Notes under the pieces: generated by a model | Databases searched by the model: none | Told to the model about the DNA's origin: nothing | What the model saw: the letters and a program-made list of their open reading frames with translations, nothing else | Translations under genes and position numbers: made by a program | Origin: Paracoccaceae bacterium | GTDB lineage: Bacteria; Pseudomonadota; Alphaproteobacteria; Rhodobacterales; Rhodobacteraceae | Assembly: GCA_022823605.1 (NCBI GenBank) | Contig: JAJEHS010000006.1 | Span: 186,001-250,000, forward strand | Direction: 5' to 3' | Length of the DNA stretch: 64,000 nt | Part shown: piece after piece, positions 54,275 through 63,412 of the stretch | Layout of the letters: every line of letters starts with the position of its first letter | Numbering within the stretch: position 1 is the first letter of the stretch

Positions 54275-55168
54275 TTGCTTCAACCTGAAAATAATCAACA
54301 ATCCACCGAATTTTACAGAGGGTCAATAAAGAGACTATTACTTTTAATTACCCTCATTACCCTGTTTTGCATTTTCCTTTTATGGAGGCTCGAAGGAACC
54401 CGGGTTGAAAGTGTCAGGGCCTCGATTGTCAATTTATTCGTACCAGTCATCGAATTGGCGCTGCGACCATTCCAATATGCAGAAAATACCGCCGATGTCC
54501 TTGTTAATGCTGTCCAAAACCAGGTTTCGCTGGATGACCTTGTACAGATACGGAATGAACTTAATCAATGGAAGAATTATGCCTATTCCCTTGAGGAAGA
54601 AAATGCCAAGCTCAAGAAATTGGTGAATTTTTCTGAAACATCCGACTTTCAAACAATTTCTGCTACCTTGCTTGCCGATACCTCTTCACCTTTCAGACAC
54701 TCGTACTTGATCAATGTAGGTAGCGAAAGGGGTGTGAAAAATGGTTATCCCGCCTCTGATGGTCTGGGTCTGATAGGCCGAATTACCAATACTTCACGCA
54801 AGTCGGCCAGGTTGATTCTATTGACCGACACATCAAGCAGGGTTCCAGTCAGAATATTACCATCCGGTAAAAAAGGTCTTGTTGTTGGAAACAATACTGC
54901 CAATCCGGATATTGAACTATTGGACAACCTAAACGGCATAAATCCGGGAGACAGGGTGTTGACCACTGGTGAAGGAGGAATTTTCCCTCCTGACCTGCTG
55001 GTGGGAACGGTTTCCGAAGGACCTGATGGTACGGTAGAAATTACACTTGCAACCGAATACAATAACCTGAAAATGATAAGTATAATTAAATACGAACCAG
55101 AATCGCTGGAAGAAACAGATGTTGATCTTTTGTCCAGCCCACCAACAGGTCCTGTAGAAGACATTTAA
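54275..55168 (+). CDS. mreC: rod shape-determining protein MreC
   Basis: A 297-residue inner-membrane/periplasmic protein. There is one N-terminal membrane span (about 19-37, 'LLLLITLITLFCIFLLW'), a short coiled coil ('NQWKNYAYSLEEENAKLKKLV') and the paired beta-barrel core ('VGSERGVKNGYPASDGLGLIGRI', 'DRVLTTGEGGIFPPDLLVGTV'). TTG 54275 is the start, with AAGG eight bases upstream. It lies between mreB and mreD. Confidence 0.94.
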   Translation: MLQPENNQQSTEFYRGSIKRLLLLITLITLFCIFLLWRLEGTRVESVRASIVNLFVPVIELALRPFQYAENTADVLVNAVQNQVSLDDLVQIRNELNQWKNYAYSLEEENAKLKKLVNFSETSDFQTISATLLADTSSPFRHSYLINVGSERGVKNGYPASDGLGLIGRITNTSRKSARLILLTDTSSRVPVRILPSGKKGLVVGNNTANPDIELLDNLNGINPGDRVLTTGEGGIFPPDLLVGTVSEGPDGTVEITLATEYNNLKMISIIKYEPESLEETDVDLLSSPPTGPVEDI

Positions 55169-55173
55169 CAACC

Positions 55174-55698
55174 ATGGAATCACGATTATTTGTTTGGATT
55201 TACAGGATATTGTTTATCTGCCTCAGTTTCTTGATTCTGGTCATTAATCTCATACCGGTAAGTTTTTCGAATGGTTTTCTCACCTTCCCCAATTTGCTTT
55301 ATTGCCTGACAGCAAGCTGGATTTTCAGAAGACCGGATTATGTCACTGCCCCAATGATCTTGGGTATTTTTCTGTTTCAGGATATACTGTTGGGGCTTCC
55401 GATTGGTTTGGGAACCTTCCTCATGCTGGCAATATTCGAATTTTTTCGAAGTAGAATTGAATTGGTTAGGTACCAACCATTCCTTATCGAGTGGGTATTG
55501 ATTGCGGTGAGTTACCTGATTTTTCTAATTCTATATCAATCCCTGTTGATCGTTACCATTTCCCGACCGGCACTTATTGGTACATTGATATTCCAATTTA
55601 TCGAAACCCTATTGATTTATCCAGTTGTGGTATTTTTTTCATCTTCATTTTTGAAGGTAAAATTCCCTCAATTTTCTATATTTGATCAAAAGACTTAA
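55174..55698 (+). CDS. mreD: rod shape-determining protein MreD
   Basis: A 174-residue hydrophobic protein with five to six membrane spans and little else, as usual for MreD. 'MILGIFLFQDILLGLPIGLGTFLML' corresponds to the conserved D-x-L-x-G-x-P-x-G region. It begins 5 bases after mreC and precedes PBP2 by 2 bases, so it is clearly in the elongasome operon. Confidence 0.9.
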   Translation: MESRLFVWIYRILFICLSFLILVINLIPVSFSNGFLTFPNLLYCLTASWIFRRPDYVTAPMILGIFLFQDILLGLPIGLGTFLMLAIFEFFRSRIELVRYQPFLIEWVLIAVSYLIFLILYQSLLIVTISRPALIGTLIFQFIETLLIYPVVVFFSSSFLKVKFPQFSIFDQKT

Positions 55699-55700
55699 CC

Positions 55701-57644
55701 ATGTTCGGCCTTGATACTCCAATTGCAAAAGGGAAAAGGAAACTTTCCCGCAGGGTATTTCTTTTGGGAGGAATTCAATTGGCAATTGGTGGCTTGATCG
55801 GCTATAGATTGGTTGAACTTCAGGCTTGGGATACTGATGATTTTCAGGAATTGGCAGAAACTAACAGAATTGGTTTTGGCTTGATTCCTCCGGAACGCGG
55901 CTTGATTGTCGATCGAAAAGGACTTCTCCTCGCTCAGAATGAGCAGGAATACTGGGTAACCTTTGTACCGGAAGAAACCCATCACAGAAGAGAAACACTG
56001 CAAAAGGTTTCACAAATCATTGCTCTGTCGGATGAGGAAATCGAGGGCATACTGCAAGAGATTGATCAGAAACCCTCTTTCATACCCATACTTCTCAAGG
56101 AAAATGTTACTTGGGACAAAATCACCGAACTATCGGTTAATGGTCCTGCCCTGCCAGGTATATATTCCGGTTTCGGTTCGGTCAGATACTATCCGCAGGG
56201 GAATTCGCTAAGTCATTTAATTGGATATGTCGGTTCCCCCTCATTGGTGGAAATTGAGGCAAACAGTGATCTTAAATCCCTGCTCAGCCATCCCAATTTC
56301 AAGATTGGGAAGGTTGGGATCGAAAAGGCCTTCGATTTAGAATTGAGGGGAACACCCGGTAACAAGAAATTTGAAGTTAATTCCTTAGGAAGGAAAGTAA
56401 AGGTACTAACCAGCAATAATCCGGTTTCCGGAAAAAACATTCAACTTACCCTTGATGCCAAACTACAAGAGTACACGCAATTGGTTCTTGGTAATGAGGT
56501 TGCATCGGTCTTTATCATGGATTTGGAAAAAGGCGATGTTCTTGTTTCTGCCTCAAAACCCACATTTGACCCCAACCTGTTTTCCGGTGGCATTTCATCT
56601 AGCGATTACCAGGCATATCTGGAAAACATCTACTCTCCCTTTTTCAACAGACCTTTGGCTGGCCAGTATGCCCCAGGCTCCACTTTCAAGATGATAACGC
56701 TACTTGCTGCCCTGGAAAGCGGTTTGATTAATGAGGATTTCACATTCTATTGCAACGGTAGCTACGAAATTGCCGGAGGAGTATTTCATTGTTGGAATCC
56801 CAAGGGACATGGAACTGTTGGAGTAAAAAAGTCCCTCAAGGAATCCTGCGATGTTTTTTACTACAGGTTGGCTGAAATAATAGGAATAGAGCGAATCGCC
56901 GAGATGGCACGAAGATTTGGTTTTGGTAGCAAGCCGGAACTACCAATACCGGATTTGAGCAGCGGTCTGGTCCCAGATCGAGAATGGAAAGAGGCAAACA
57001 TAGGCCAAAGCTGGGTTGTCGGTGATACCATGAACGCGGCAATTGGTCAGGGCTTTGTTTTGGCATCCACTGCCCAGATAGGATTAATGCTTGCCCGATT
57101 GGTTACCAACAAGAAGGTGATGCCTAGAATTGTGATTTCCAAAGACGGCAAGGAAGAAAACGTTGCTGAATGGGAGTCGATGGGAATTTCCGAAAAGAAT
57201 TTGAATTTGGTTCTGGAAGGCATGGTGGCTGCATTGAATGAACAAAAAGGTACTGCCTATGATGCAAGAACAACGGACAATGATTTTTTGATAGCTGGTA
57301 AAACCGGAACAAGTCAGGTCAGGAGAATAACTGTTCAGGAACGTGAAGTGGGAGTAACCAGAAATATTGACTTGCCGTGGGAACAGAGAGATCATGCCAT
57401 ATACTGCTGCTATGGGCCGATCCAAAAACCCAGATATGTGGCATCATTAATTGTTGAACACGGAGGGTCGGGGTCAAGGGTTGCCGCTCCCATCGGGAGA
57501 GAACTTATCATGCGCACTTTTTACGACGCCTTGCCTCCCCTCAGAGCTTATCCGGCTGAAATCAGATCACAAATCATTGAAATGCGATTGAATTTTGGTA
57601 TCAATCCAGAACCACCCAAACCTTCGGCAAATTCTCGGGCATGA
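55701..57644 (+). CDS. mrdA: penicillin-binding protein 2 (elongasome transpeptidase)
   Basis: A 647-residue class B PBP. It has one N-terminal membrane anchor (about 13-35), a pedestal domain ('PPERGLIVDRKG') and a transpeptidase domain. The active-site Ser is in 'YAPGSTFKMITLL' (SxxK), the second motif is in 'LKESCDVFYYR' and the KTG motif is 'AGKTGTSQVR'. It cross-links peptidoglycan during elongation. Its stop overlaps the rodA ATG as ATGA. Confidence 0.95.
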   Translation: MFGLDTPIAKGKRKLSRRVFLLGGIQLAIGGLIGYRLVELQAWDTDDFQELAETNRIGFGLIPPERGLIVDRKGLLLAQNEQEYWVTFVPEETHHRRETLQKVSQIIALSDEEIEGILQEIDQKPSFIPILLKENVTWDKITELSVNGPALPGIYSGFGSVRYYPQGNSLSHLIGYVGSPSLVEIEANSDLKSLLSHPNFKIGKVGIEKAFDLELRGTPGNKKFEVNSLGRKVKVLTSNNPVSGKNIQLTLDAKLQEYTQLVLGNEVASVFIMDLEKGDVLVSASKPTFDPNLFSGGISSSDYQAYLENIYSPFFNRPLAGQYAPGSTFKMITLLAALESGLINEDFTFYCNGSYEIAGGVFHCWNPKGHGTVGVKKSLKESCDVFYYRLAEIIGIERIAEMARRFGFGSKPELPIPDLSSGLVPDREWKEANIGQSWVVGDTMNAAIGQGFVLASTAQIGLMLARLVTNKKVMPRIVISKDGKEENVAEWESMGISEKNLNLVLEGMVAALNEQKGTAYDARTTDNDFLIAGKTGTSQVRRITVQEREVGVTRNIDLPWEQRDHAIYCCYGPIQKPRYVASLIVEHGGSGSRVAAPIGRELIMRTFYDALPPLRAYPAEIRSQIIEMRLNFGINPEPPKPSANSRA

Positions 57645-58786
57645 CTCTATTACACGAAGAACTGGACCCGAAACTATCCCTTCTGGGAAAGGTGGCTCGA
57701 ATCAACTGGATATTGGTGTTCCTGATTATCATCCTCTCCCTGATTGGATTCATCAATCTATATTCAGTTGGTGGAGGTTCGCTCTATCCCTGGGTTATTC
57801 CTCAATTACAAAAATTCTCCTTTGGATTGGTGATTATGGTAGGGATAGCCTTGATTCCCATTTCATTTTGGCTGGCCAGTTCCTATCACATTTACTTTAT
57901 CGGTTTGATTCTTCTCGTAATGGTCGAAATCATTGGTGTTCGCTTCATGGGAGCACAACGATGGCTTGATTTGGGGATTGTTCAAATACAACCATCAGAA
58001 ATCATGAAAGTGGCCATGGTTATTGCCGTGGCAAATTATTATAGCCAAATCGATCCGACCAAAGTCTCCCGACCTCTTTATCTCATTTTTCCCATTTGTC
58101 TCATCATGCTTCCTGTCGGATTGGTATTTATTCAGCCCGATCTTGGAACAGCAATTCTATTGCTCGTAGGAGGTGGAGTTATTCTGTTTGTCAGCGGTGT
58201 CAGTCTATTCTACTTCATTGGCGTAATTTTCATGTTTATTGGGGCGGTTGTATCAGTATTGATCAGTCGTGGAACCTCATGGCAGCTTTTGCAGGACTAT
58301 CAGTACAGGAGAATTGATACCTTTCTCAATCCAGATTCAGACCCACTGGGAAGTGGCTATCAAATCATCCAATCCAAAATAGCAATTGGGTCGGGTGGGT
58401 TGACGGGAAAAGGTTTTTTGAATGGTACCCAAACCCAGCTGAATTTTTTTCCCGAAAAGCATACGGATTTCATTTTTTCTGTACTTGCCGAAGAATTCGG
58501 TCTTTTCTGGAGCCTGATTATCCTCATCCTTTTCTTCGGCATCGTTCTTGTTTGCCTCTATGAGGCACTCAAGGTACAAGACCGGTTTTCTTCCCTGCTA
58601 ATCATAGGCTTGGCTAGTACATTCTTTTTATACTTTAGCGTAAATCTGGCAATGGTAACCGGATTTTTCCCCGTTGTAGGCATTCCATTACCCTTAATTT
58701 CCTACGGTGGGTCTGCCCTCCTCAGCCTCATGATTTCCTTTGGCTTCATACAAAGTGCGATTATTCACGGAAATAAGGACAAATAG
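57641..58786 (+). CDS. mrdB: RodA, SEDS-family peptidoglycan glycosyltransferase
   Basis: A 381-residue SEDS protein with about ten membrane spans. 'FMGAQRWLDLGIVQIQPSEIMKVAMVIAVANYY', 'FIQPDLGTAILLLVGGGVILF', 'FLPEKHTDFIF'-like 'FFPEKHTDFIFSVLAEEFG' and 'PLPLISYGGSALLSLMIS' are SEDS landmarks. It polymerises glycan strands as partner of PBP2, whose gene it overlaps by four bases. It ends the shape operon. Confidence 0.95.
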   Translation: MTLLHEELDPKLSLLGKVARINWILVFLIIILSLIGFINLYSVGGGSLYPWVIPQLQKFSFGLVIMVGIALIPISFWLASSYHIYFIGLILLVMVEIIGVRFMGAQRWLDLGIVQIQPSEIMKVAMVIAVANYYSQIDPTKVSRPLYLIFPICLIMLPVGLVFIQPDLGTAILLLVGGGVILFVSGVSLFYFIGVIFMFIGAVVSVLISRGTSWQLLQDYQYRRIDTFLNPDSDPLGSGYQIIQSKIAIGSGGLTGKGFLNGTQTQLNFFPEKHTDFIFSVLAEEFGLFWSLIILILFFGIVLVCLYEALKVQDRFSSLLIIGLASTFFLYFSVNLAMVTGFFPVVGIPLPLISYGGSALLSLMISFGFIQSAIIHGNKDK

Positions 58787-58787
58787 C

Positions 58788-59726
58788 ATGACAATCAAAA
58801 TCTTGTTTTCTGCAGCTGACAGGCATCATCAGGAATGGATTCCAGTTCTTAAACAAACATTTACGGAGTTTGATCTGGATTTTGATTTGATTACGTATAC
58901 AGATAACCCAGCAGAAATTGATTATCTTCTTCATTCACCGGATGGACAGGTGAACGATTTTACTCCCTTTGCCAATTTACGGGCCATCATGACCTTATGG
59001 GCAGGTGTTGAAGATATCATAAACAACAAGACAATTGCCTGTCCTTTGGTTCGAATGAATGATCCCGGTATGGTGGAAGGTATGAGAGAATGGGTAACCG
59101 GTCAGGTTCTCAGACATCATCTGGGAATGGATATCCACATCAATAACAGATCTGGAACCTGGCTGAAGGAAACCAGCCCTCCCCTGGCCCGATCAAGGGT
59201 TGTTGGATTCCTTGGACTTGGTGTTTTGGGTCTGGCCTGTTTGAAGGCAGTAAAAGCACTGAATTTTCAAGTCATTGGCTGGAGCAGGACAAACAGGGAC
59301 ATACCTGATGTACAGACCTTTCACGGCAAGGATGGTCTTAATCATGTCCTTGGGGCATCCGATATCATAGCGATGATTTTGCCCCTAACTAGAGAAACTA
59401 CAGATTTGATCAATCGGGATACACTGAAATTCATCAAGCAGGGTGCGGTATTGATCAATTCCGGTCGAGGTGGATTGATCAATGAAGAGGATCTCCTTCA
59501 GGCCCTTGACAATGGCCAGGTATCTCATGCCACCCTGGATGTCTTCAAGACGGAACCGCTGCCAGTCAATCACCCATTCTGGCAACATGACAAAGTTTCC
59601 ATCTGGCCACATATTTCGTCAGAAACCCGACCACCAACTGCCTCCATTTCAATCGCAAGAAACATTACAAGGAATCTCAAAGGCGAATCGATGAGCAATG
59701 TGGTCGATTTCGAAAGGGGCTATTAG
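58788..59726 (+). CDS. D-2-hydroxyacid dehydrogenase, glyoxylate/hydroxypyruvate reductase A-like
   Basis: A 312-residue NAD(P)H-dependent dehydrogenase. The nucleotide-binding 'VVGFLGLGVLGLACLKAVKAL', 'LINSGRGGLINEEDLLQAL' with the active Arg/Glu region, and 'PLPVNHPFWQHDKVSIWPHISSET' with the catalytic His match GhrA-type reductases. The start is ATG 58788, one base after the rodA stop; the longer frame lies within rodA. Its 3' end overlaps that of the convergent helicase gene (59723-59726). Substrate probably glyoxylate or hydroxypyruvate. Confidence 0.88.
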   Translation: MTIKILFSAADRHHQEWIPVLKQTFTEFDLDFDLITYTDNPAEIDYLLHSPDGQVNDFTPFANLRAIMTLWAGVEDIINNKTIACPLVRMNDPGMVEGMREWVTGQVLRHHLGMDIHINNRSGTWLKETSPPLARSRVVGFLGLGVLGLACLKAVKALNFQVIGWSRTNRDIPDVQTFHGKDGLNHVLGASDIIAMILPLTRETTDLINRDTLKFIKQGAVLINSGRGGLINEEDLLQALDNGQVSHATLDVFKTEPLPVNHPFWQHDKVSIWPHISSETRPPTASISIARNITRNLKGESMSNVVDFERGY

Positions 59727-61039
59727 GTTTCGTAGTCGATACTCTCCTTATTAAAATACTGCACGATTCTGGGGTCTGTCATTATATCGCTCATTCGAAT
59801 TTCAGTGAACAATTTTATACCTTCAAGCGTCGTGCACCTTGACAGGGCCACATAGGTTTGACCCGGGGCAAATGCCCTTCCAAGCATCAGACCAAGGTTT
59901 TCGAAGGTGTTACCCTGGCTCTTGTGAATGGTTATGGCCCAACACAATCTGAATGGAAATTGAGTAAACGATCCTTCAGGAACAGAAACGATTTTGCCTT
60001 CATGAAGTCCATATGAATTGACTTCCCACTTATGCTTTCCAACACCGATGACTTGGCCATTACGTAATTTGATTTCCACTTGCCCTTTAACTCTATCGTA
60101 ACCCTGGATTATTCCCAAGGTTCCATTAACAAACCGGCTGTTTCCATCATTGGTTAACATCATTACCTGACATCCACGACAAAAAATGAGCTCCTCGGGT
60201 GCGGAATACATTTCTCGGCTGATTTTTCCTGTAATTTCAGCACTGTTTTTATATATTGGATTCAATTGCCCCAGCTTATCCAAATGTCTAAGATTGATTT
60301 CATCAGCTTGACGATTGGTACTCGTGAGAATAACAAAATAATCCTTGGTTCCGGTTCCCTTACCCTCTTTAAATCTTGCCATGTTTTGCCGATTGAACCA
60401 TTCAAGGTCTTCACTTGTGATGCTGTTTTCCCTGATCCGGTTCAAAAAATCGATGAATTCCTCATCCTTTTGCCTGAACACCTTAGTCAGTTCAATCCGC
60501 AAAAATGGAACCTCTTTCATCACATGGGCATCAAAGAAAAATTCTGTTTCATAAAGACTCCCCTTCTGAAAAATGTTTCTCTCATTTCTCGGTACCACTG
60601 GTGGCAGTTGATAAAGGTCGCCAAAAAATATCATCCTGATGCCACCAAAAGGCTTGTTTCTTTCCCAGCCATATTTTCTGAGGATTTTGTCCACGCAATC
60701 CAGCAAATCGGCACGCAACATGGACACCTCGTCAATGATAATGGCATCAAGGTTGCGTATAATTCTTCTTGTACTGCCTTGCAAAAAGGTTTTCGTTACA
60801 TTTTCGGGCGTCGTTCCAGGCCGGAACTTGAAAAATCTATGAATGGTCTGTCCACCCACATTCAGAGCAGCAATGCCAGTGGGAGCGAGTATGACTGAAT
60901 TGTCAGGAATTGTTTCCTGATATAATTTTAAGAGGGTAGATTTTCCCGTTCCAGCCTTCCCAGTAATGAACAGGTGCTCCCTACCATATTTCAGTAATTC
61001 AAGGGCATCCTTGAATTCCTTGGTTATCGTTATGTTCAA
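59723..61039 (-). CDS. Pif1-like SF1 DNA helicase
   Basis: A 438-residue helicase. Walker A is 'LFITGKAGTGKSTLL', Walker B is 'LDAIIIDEVSMLRADLLD', and 'MIFFGDLYQLPPVV' is the Pif1/RecD motif III. 'TKVFRQKDEEFIDFLNRIR' is motif IV-like, and 'WAITIHKSQGNTF' with 'QTYVALSRCT' are motifs V/VI. Bacterial Pif1 proteins unwind 5'-3' and resolve G-quadruplexes or stalled forks. The start is TTG 61039, with GGTGG 7 bases before. It carries no extra domain. Confidence 0.9.
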   Translation of the reverse strand: MNITITKEFKDALELLKYGREHLFITGKAGTGKSTLLKLYQETIPDNSVILAPTGIAALNVGGQTIHRFFKFRPGTTPENVTKTFLQGSTRRIIRNLDAIIIDEVSMLRADLLDCVDKILRKYGWERNKPFGGIRMIFFGDLYQLPPVVPRNERNIFQKGSLYETEFFFDAHVMKEVPFLRIELTKVFRQKDEEFIDFLNRIRENSITSEDLEWFNRQNMARFKEGKGTGTKDYFVILTSTNRQADEINLRHLDKLGQLNPIYKNSAEITGKISREMYSAPEELIFCRGCQVMMLTNDGNSRFVNGTLGIIQGYDRVKGQVEIKLRNGQVIGVGKHKWEVNSYGLHEGKIVSVPEGSFTQFPFRLCWAITIHKSQGNTFENLGLMLGRAFAPGQTYVALSRCTTLEGIKLFTEIRMSDIMTDPRIVQYFNKESIDYET

Positions 61040-61284
61040 TTGAGGCCACCCGAAAATTATTATTGCTCTGAATTTTGACTAATTAACTTAAAAATTTAGA
61101 TTAGCAATTATGTGAAATTCTTTGGTATTGGATTTAATTTAAGGTTACAAGGTGTTTTTATCAGGAAATGAATTGATTTTCGTACAGATATTTTACCGAA
61201 CCCAAATGATTTTCTTAACGCAACAATTACTCCACTCTAATCATGAGTAAGGTTTGAAAACGTAATAGGTCAAAAGGTGAACAA

Positions 61285-62541
61285 ATGAAAGTTTGGAATT
61301 TTGTATCACAATATTCTGTATTATTGATATCAGGCGCACTGATTGCCCTTGTCTGGGCCAATACTTCACCACACTCCTATCACGAATTGGTTGATTTCGT
61401 TCTCCTCAAGAAGAGCTTTATCGGGTATATTCCCGAGGGAGCAGAATACAGGAAACTGACAATACATTTTATCATCAATGACATTTTGATGGCATTTTTC
61501 TTTGCCGTTGCAGGCAAGGAGGTTTGGGAAGCCATGGCCCTGAAAAACGGTTCTCTCAGGGGTAAAAAATCCCTGACACCTCTCTTTGCAACTGCTGGCG
61601 GAATGATTGGTCCGATTGTCGTCTATCTCGGCATTGCCTATGTTCTGGGTTCTGAAACATACTCAGCAGTTGCCAACGGTTGGGCAATTCCAACAGCAAC
61701 AGATATCGCCTTTTCATATCTGGTCGGTAGAGTGATTTTTGGAGCGGGTCATCCGGCTGTAAGATTTCTGCTCTTGTTGGCAATAGCTGACGATGCGTGC
61801 GGACTTTTGATTCTGGCTGTATTTTATCCTTCAGGTGAATTGGCTCCTGAGTGGTTATTGCTTTCACTTTTTGCCGCAGTGGGTACCTATTTGGTATTTA
61901 ATTGGTTGCCAAGATATCTGGAAAAGGATCACGGTGAAAATTATTTCCCCAACCTGGTCGTCAAACGTCTTTCTTTCTGGCCTTATGCAGTAGCCGGGGC
62001 ATTATCCTGGTACGGGTTTCAGGAATCGGGTCTTCATCCGGCCCTTGGTTTGCTTCCAATTATTCCCGCGATACCGCATGCCGATACAACTTTCGGGATT
62101 TTTGCCGATGAGGAAAAACACCTTACCGATATCCTCAACAAAATCGAGCATAAGCTCAAAATTCCGGTCGAAATCATTTTGTTCTTTTTTGGCTTCGCCA
62201 ATGCCGGTGTGGAGTTTTCCTCCATAGGCACTCCTACCTACCTGGTATTGGCGGGATTGCTGGTCGGTAAACCCATAGGAATCCTATTGTTCGGATGGTT
62301 AGGTGCAGGGCCATTCAAATTCGGAATGCCGGATGGCATGAATCTGATTGATATTCTTGTAATTGGTTTCATAGCCGGCATAGGCTTCACGGTATCCTTG
62401 TTCGTGGCTTCAGTTGCCTTTGATAGCGGACCTGTTCAAGATGCTGCCAAAATGGGAGCATTATTGAGTCTGGTGGGTGCTGCAATTGCCATTTTTGTCG
62501 GTAAGGTATTCAAGATCAGGAAGCAGAAAATTGTTTCCTGA
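61285..62541 (+). CDS. nhaA: Na+/H+ antiporter NhaA
   Basis: A 418-residue antiporter with about 11-12 membrane spans. The ion-binding Asp pair is in 'LLLLAIADDACGLLILAVFYP', and 'NGWAIPTATDIAFSYLVGRVIFGAGHPAVRFLL' includes the conserved TATDIAF unwound helix. AAGGTGAAC lies before ATG 61285. It exports sodium in exchange for protons, useful in saline habitats and for recycling the Na+ used by the AGCS and TRAP importers. The 245-base gap before it holds no supported gene. Confidence 0.94.
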   Translation: MKVWNFVSQYSVLLISGALIALVWANTSPHSYHELVDFVLLKKSFIGYIPEGAEYRKLTIHFIINDILMAFFFAVAGKEVWEAMALKNGSLRGKKSLTPLFATAGGMIGPIVVYLGIAYVLGSETYSAVANGWAIPTATDIAFSYLVGRVIFGAGHPAVRFLLLLAIADDACGLLILAVFYPSGELAPEWLLLSLFAAVGTYLVFNWLPRYLEKDHGENYFPNLVVKRLSFWPYAVAGALSWYGFQESGLHPALGLLPIIPAIPHADTTFGIFADEEKHLTDILNKIEHKLKIPVEIILFFFGFANAGVEFSSIGTPTYLVLAGLLVGKPIGILLFGWLGAGPFKFGMPDGMNLIDILVIGFIAGIGFTVSLFVASVAFDSGPVQDAAKMGALLSLVGAAIAIFVGKVFKIRKQKIVS

Positions 62542-62569
62542 GTTGTTCCAAATTGAGTGATTTTTTCAA

Positions 62570-63403
62570 ATGAAAACAGTTCAAGTCGGTAACCTGAATG
62601 TATCAAACAGGTTGCCGTTCATTCTCATTGCCGGCCCCTGCCAAATAGAGAGCAAAGATCACTCTCTGGAAATTGCCGGACAGATCGGCAAGACCTGCAA
62701 ATCATTGGGTTTGGAATTCATATTCAAATCCTCCTTTGACAAGGCCAATCGAACATCCATCTCGGGTAAACGTGGAATCGGTATGGACTTCGGGCTGGAA
62801 ATTCTGTCAGCCGTCAAAGAGCAAATCGGATGTCCAGTTCTGACGGATGTTCACGAACCCGGCCAATGTGCAGAAGTTGCCAGGCATGTGGATATCCTGC
62901 AAATTCCTGCCTTTCTTTGTCGTCAAACTGATTTGTTACTTGCTGCAGGGAAAACAAACAAACCAATCAATTTGAAAAAGGGGCAATTTTTGGCACCCTG
63001 GGATATTCAAAATGCTATTGGGAAAATTGCCAGTACGGGTAACCAAAATATTCTAGTCTGTGAACGAGGCACTTCATTTGGTTACAACAGTTTGGTGACT
63101 GACATGAGAAGTTTGCCTATTTTGGCGAAGACAACATATCCGGTAATTATTGATGCAACCCATTCCGTACAGATACCTGGTGGTATGCATGAGAGTTCCG
63201 GTGGACAAAGGGAATTTGCCCCTGTTATTGCCAGAGCCAGCGTTGCTGTAGGTGTTGCCGGAGTTTTTCTTGAAACACACGATGATCCGGATTCCGCACC
63301 AAGTGATGGGCCGAACATGATCAAGCTCAATGATTTGGAAGGCATACTGAGCATCCTTATGGAGTTGGATAGAGTTGCCAAACTGCATCCTGTTGAAATT
63401 TGA
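62570..63403 (+). CDS. kdsA: 3-deoxy-8-phosphooctulonate (KDO-8-P) synthase
   Basis: A 277-residue TIM-barrel enzyme condensing PEP and arabinose-5-phosphate for the lipopolysaccharide core. 'LIAGPCQIESKDHSLEIAG', 'FKSSFDKANRTSISGKRGIGMDFGLEIL', 'DVHEPGQC', 'LQIPAFLCRQTDLL' and 'DATHSVQIPGG' are KdsA signatures. The Cys in 'PAFLCRQTDLL' is present in both classes and does not fix metal dependence. Its presence indicates an LPS-bearing outer membrane. The next gene starts 9 bases after its stop. Confidence 0.96.
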   Translation: MKTVQVGNLNVSNRLPFILIAGPCQIESKDHSLEIAGQIGKTCKSLGLEFIFKSSFDKANRTSISGKRGIGMDFGLEILSAVKEQIGCPVLTDVHEPGQCAEVARHVDILQIPAFLCRQTDLLLAAGKTNKPINLKKGQFLAPWDIQNAIGKIASTGNQNILVCERGTSFGYNSLVTDMRSLPILAKTTYPVIIDATHSVQIPGGMHESSGGQREFAPVIARASVAVGVAGVFLETHDDPDSAPSDGPNMIKLNDLEGILSILMELDRVAKLHPVEI

Positions 63404-63412
63404 TGGCCCGTA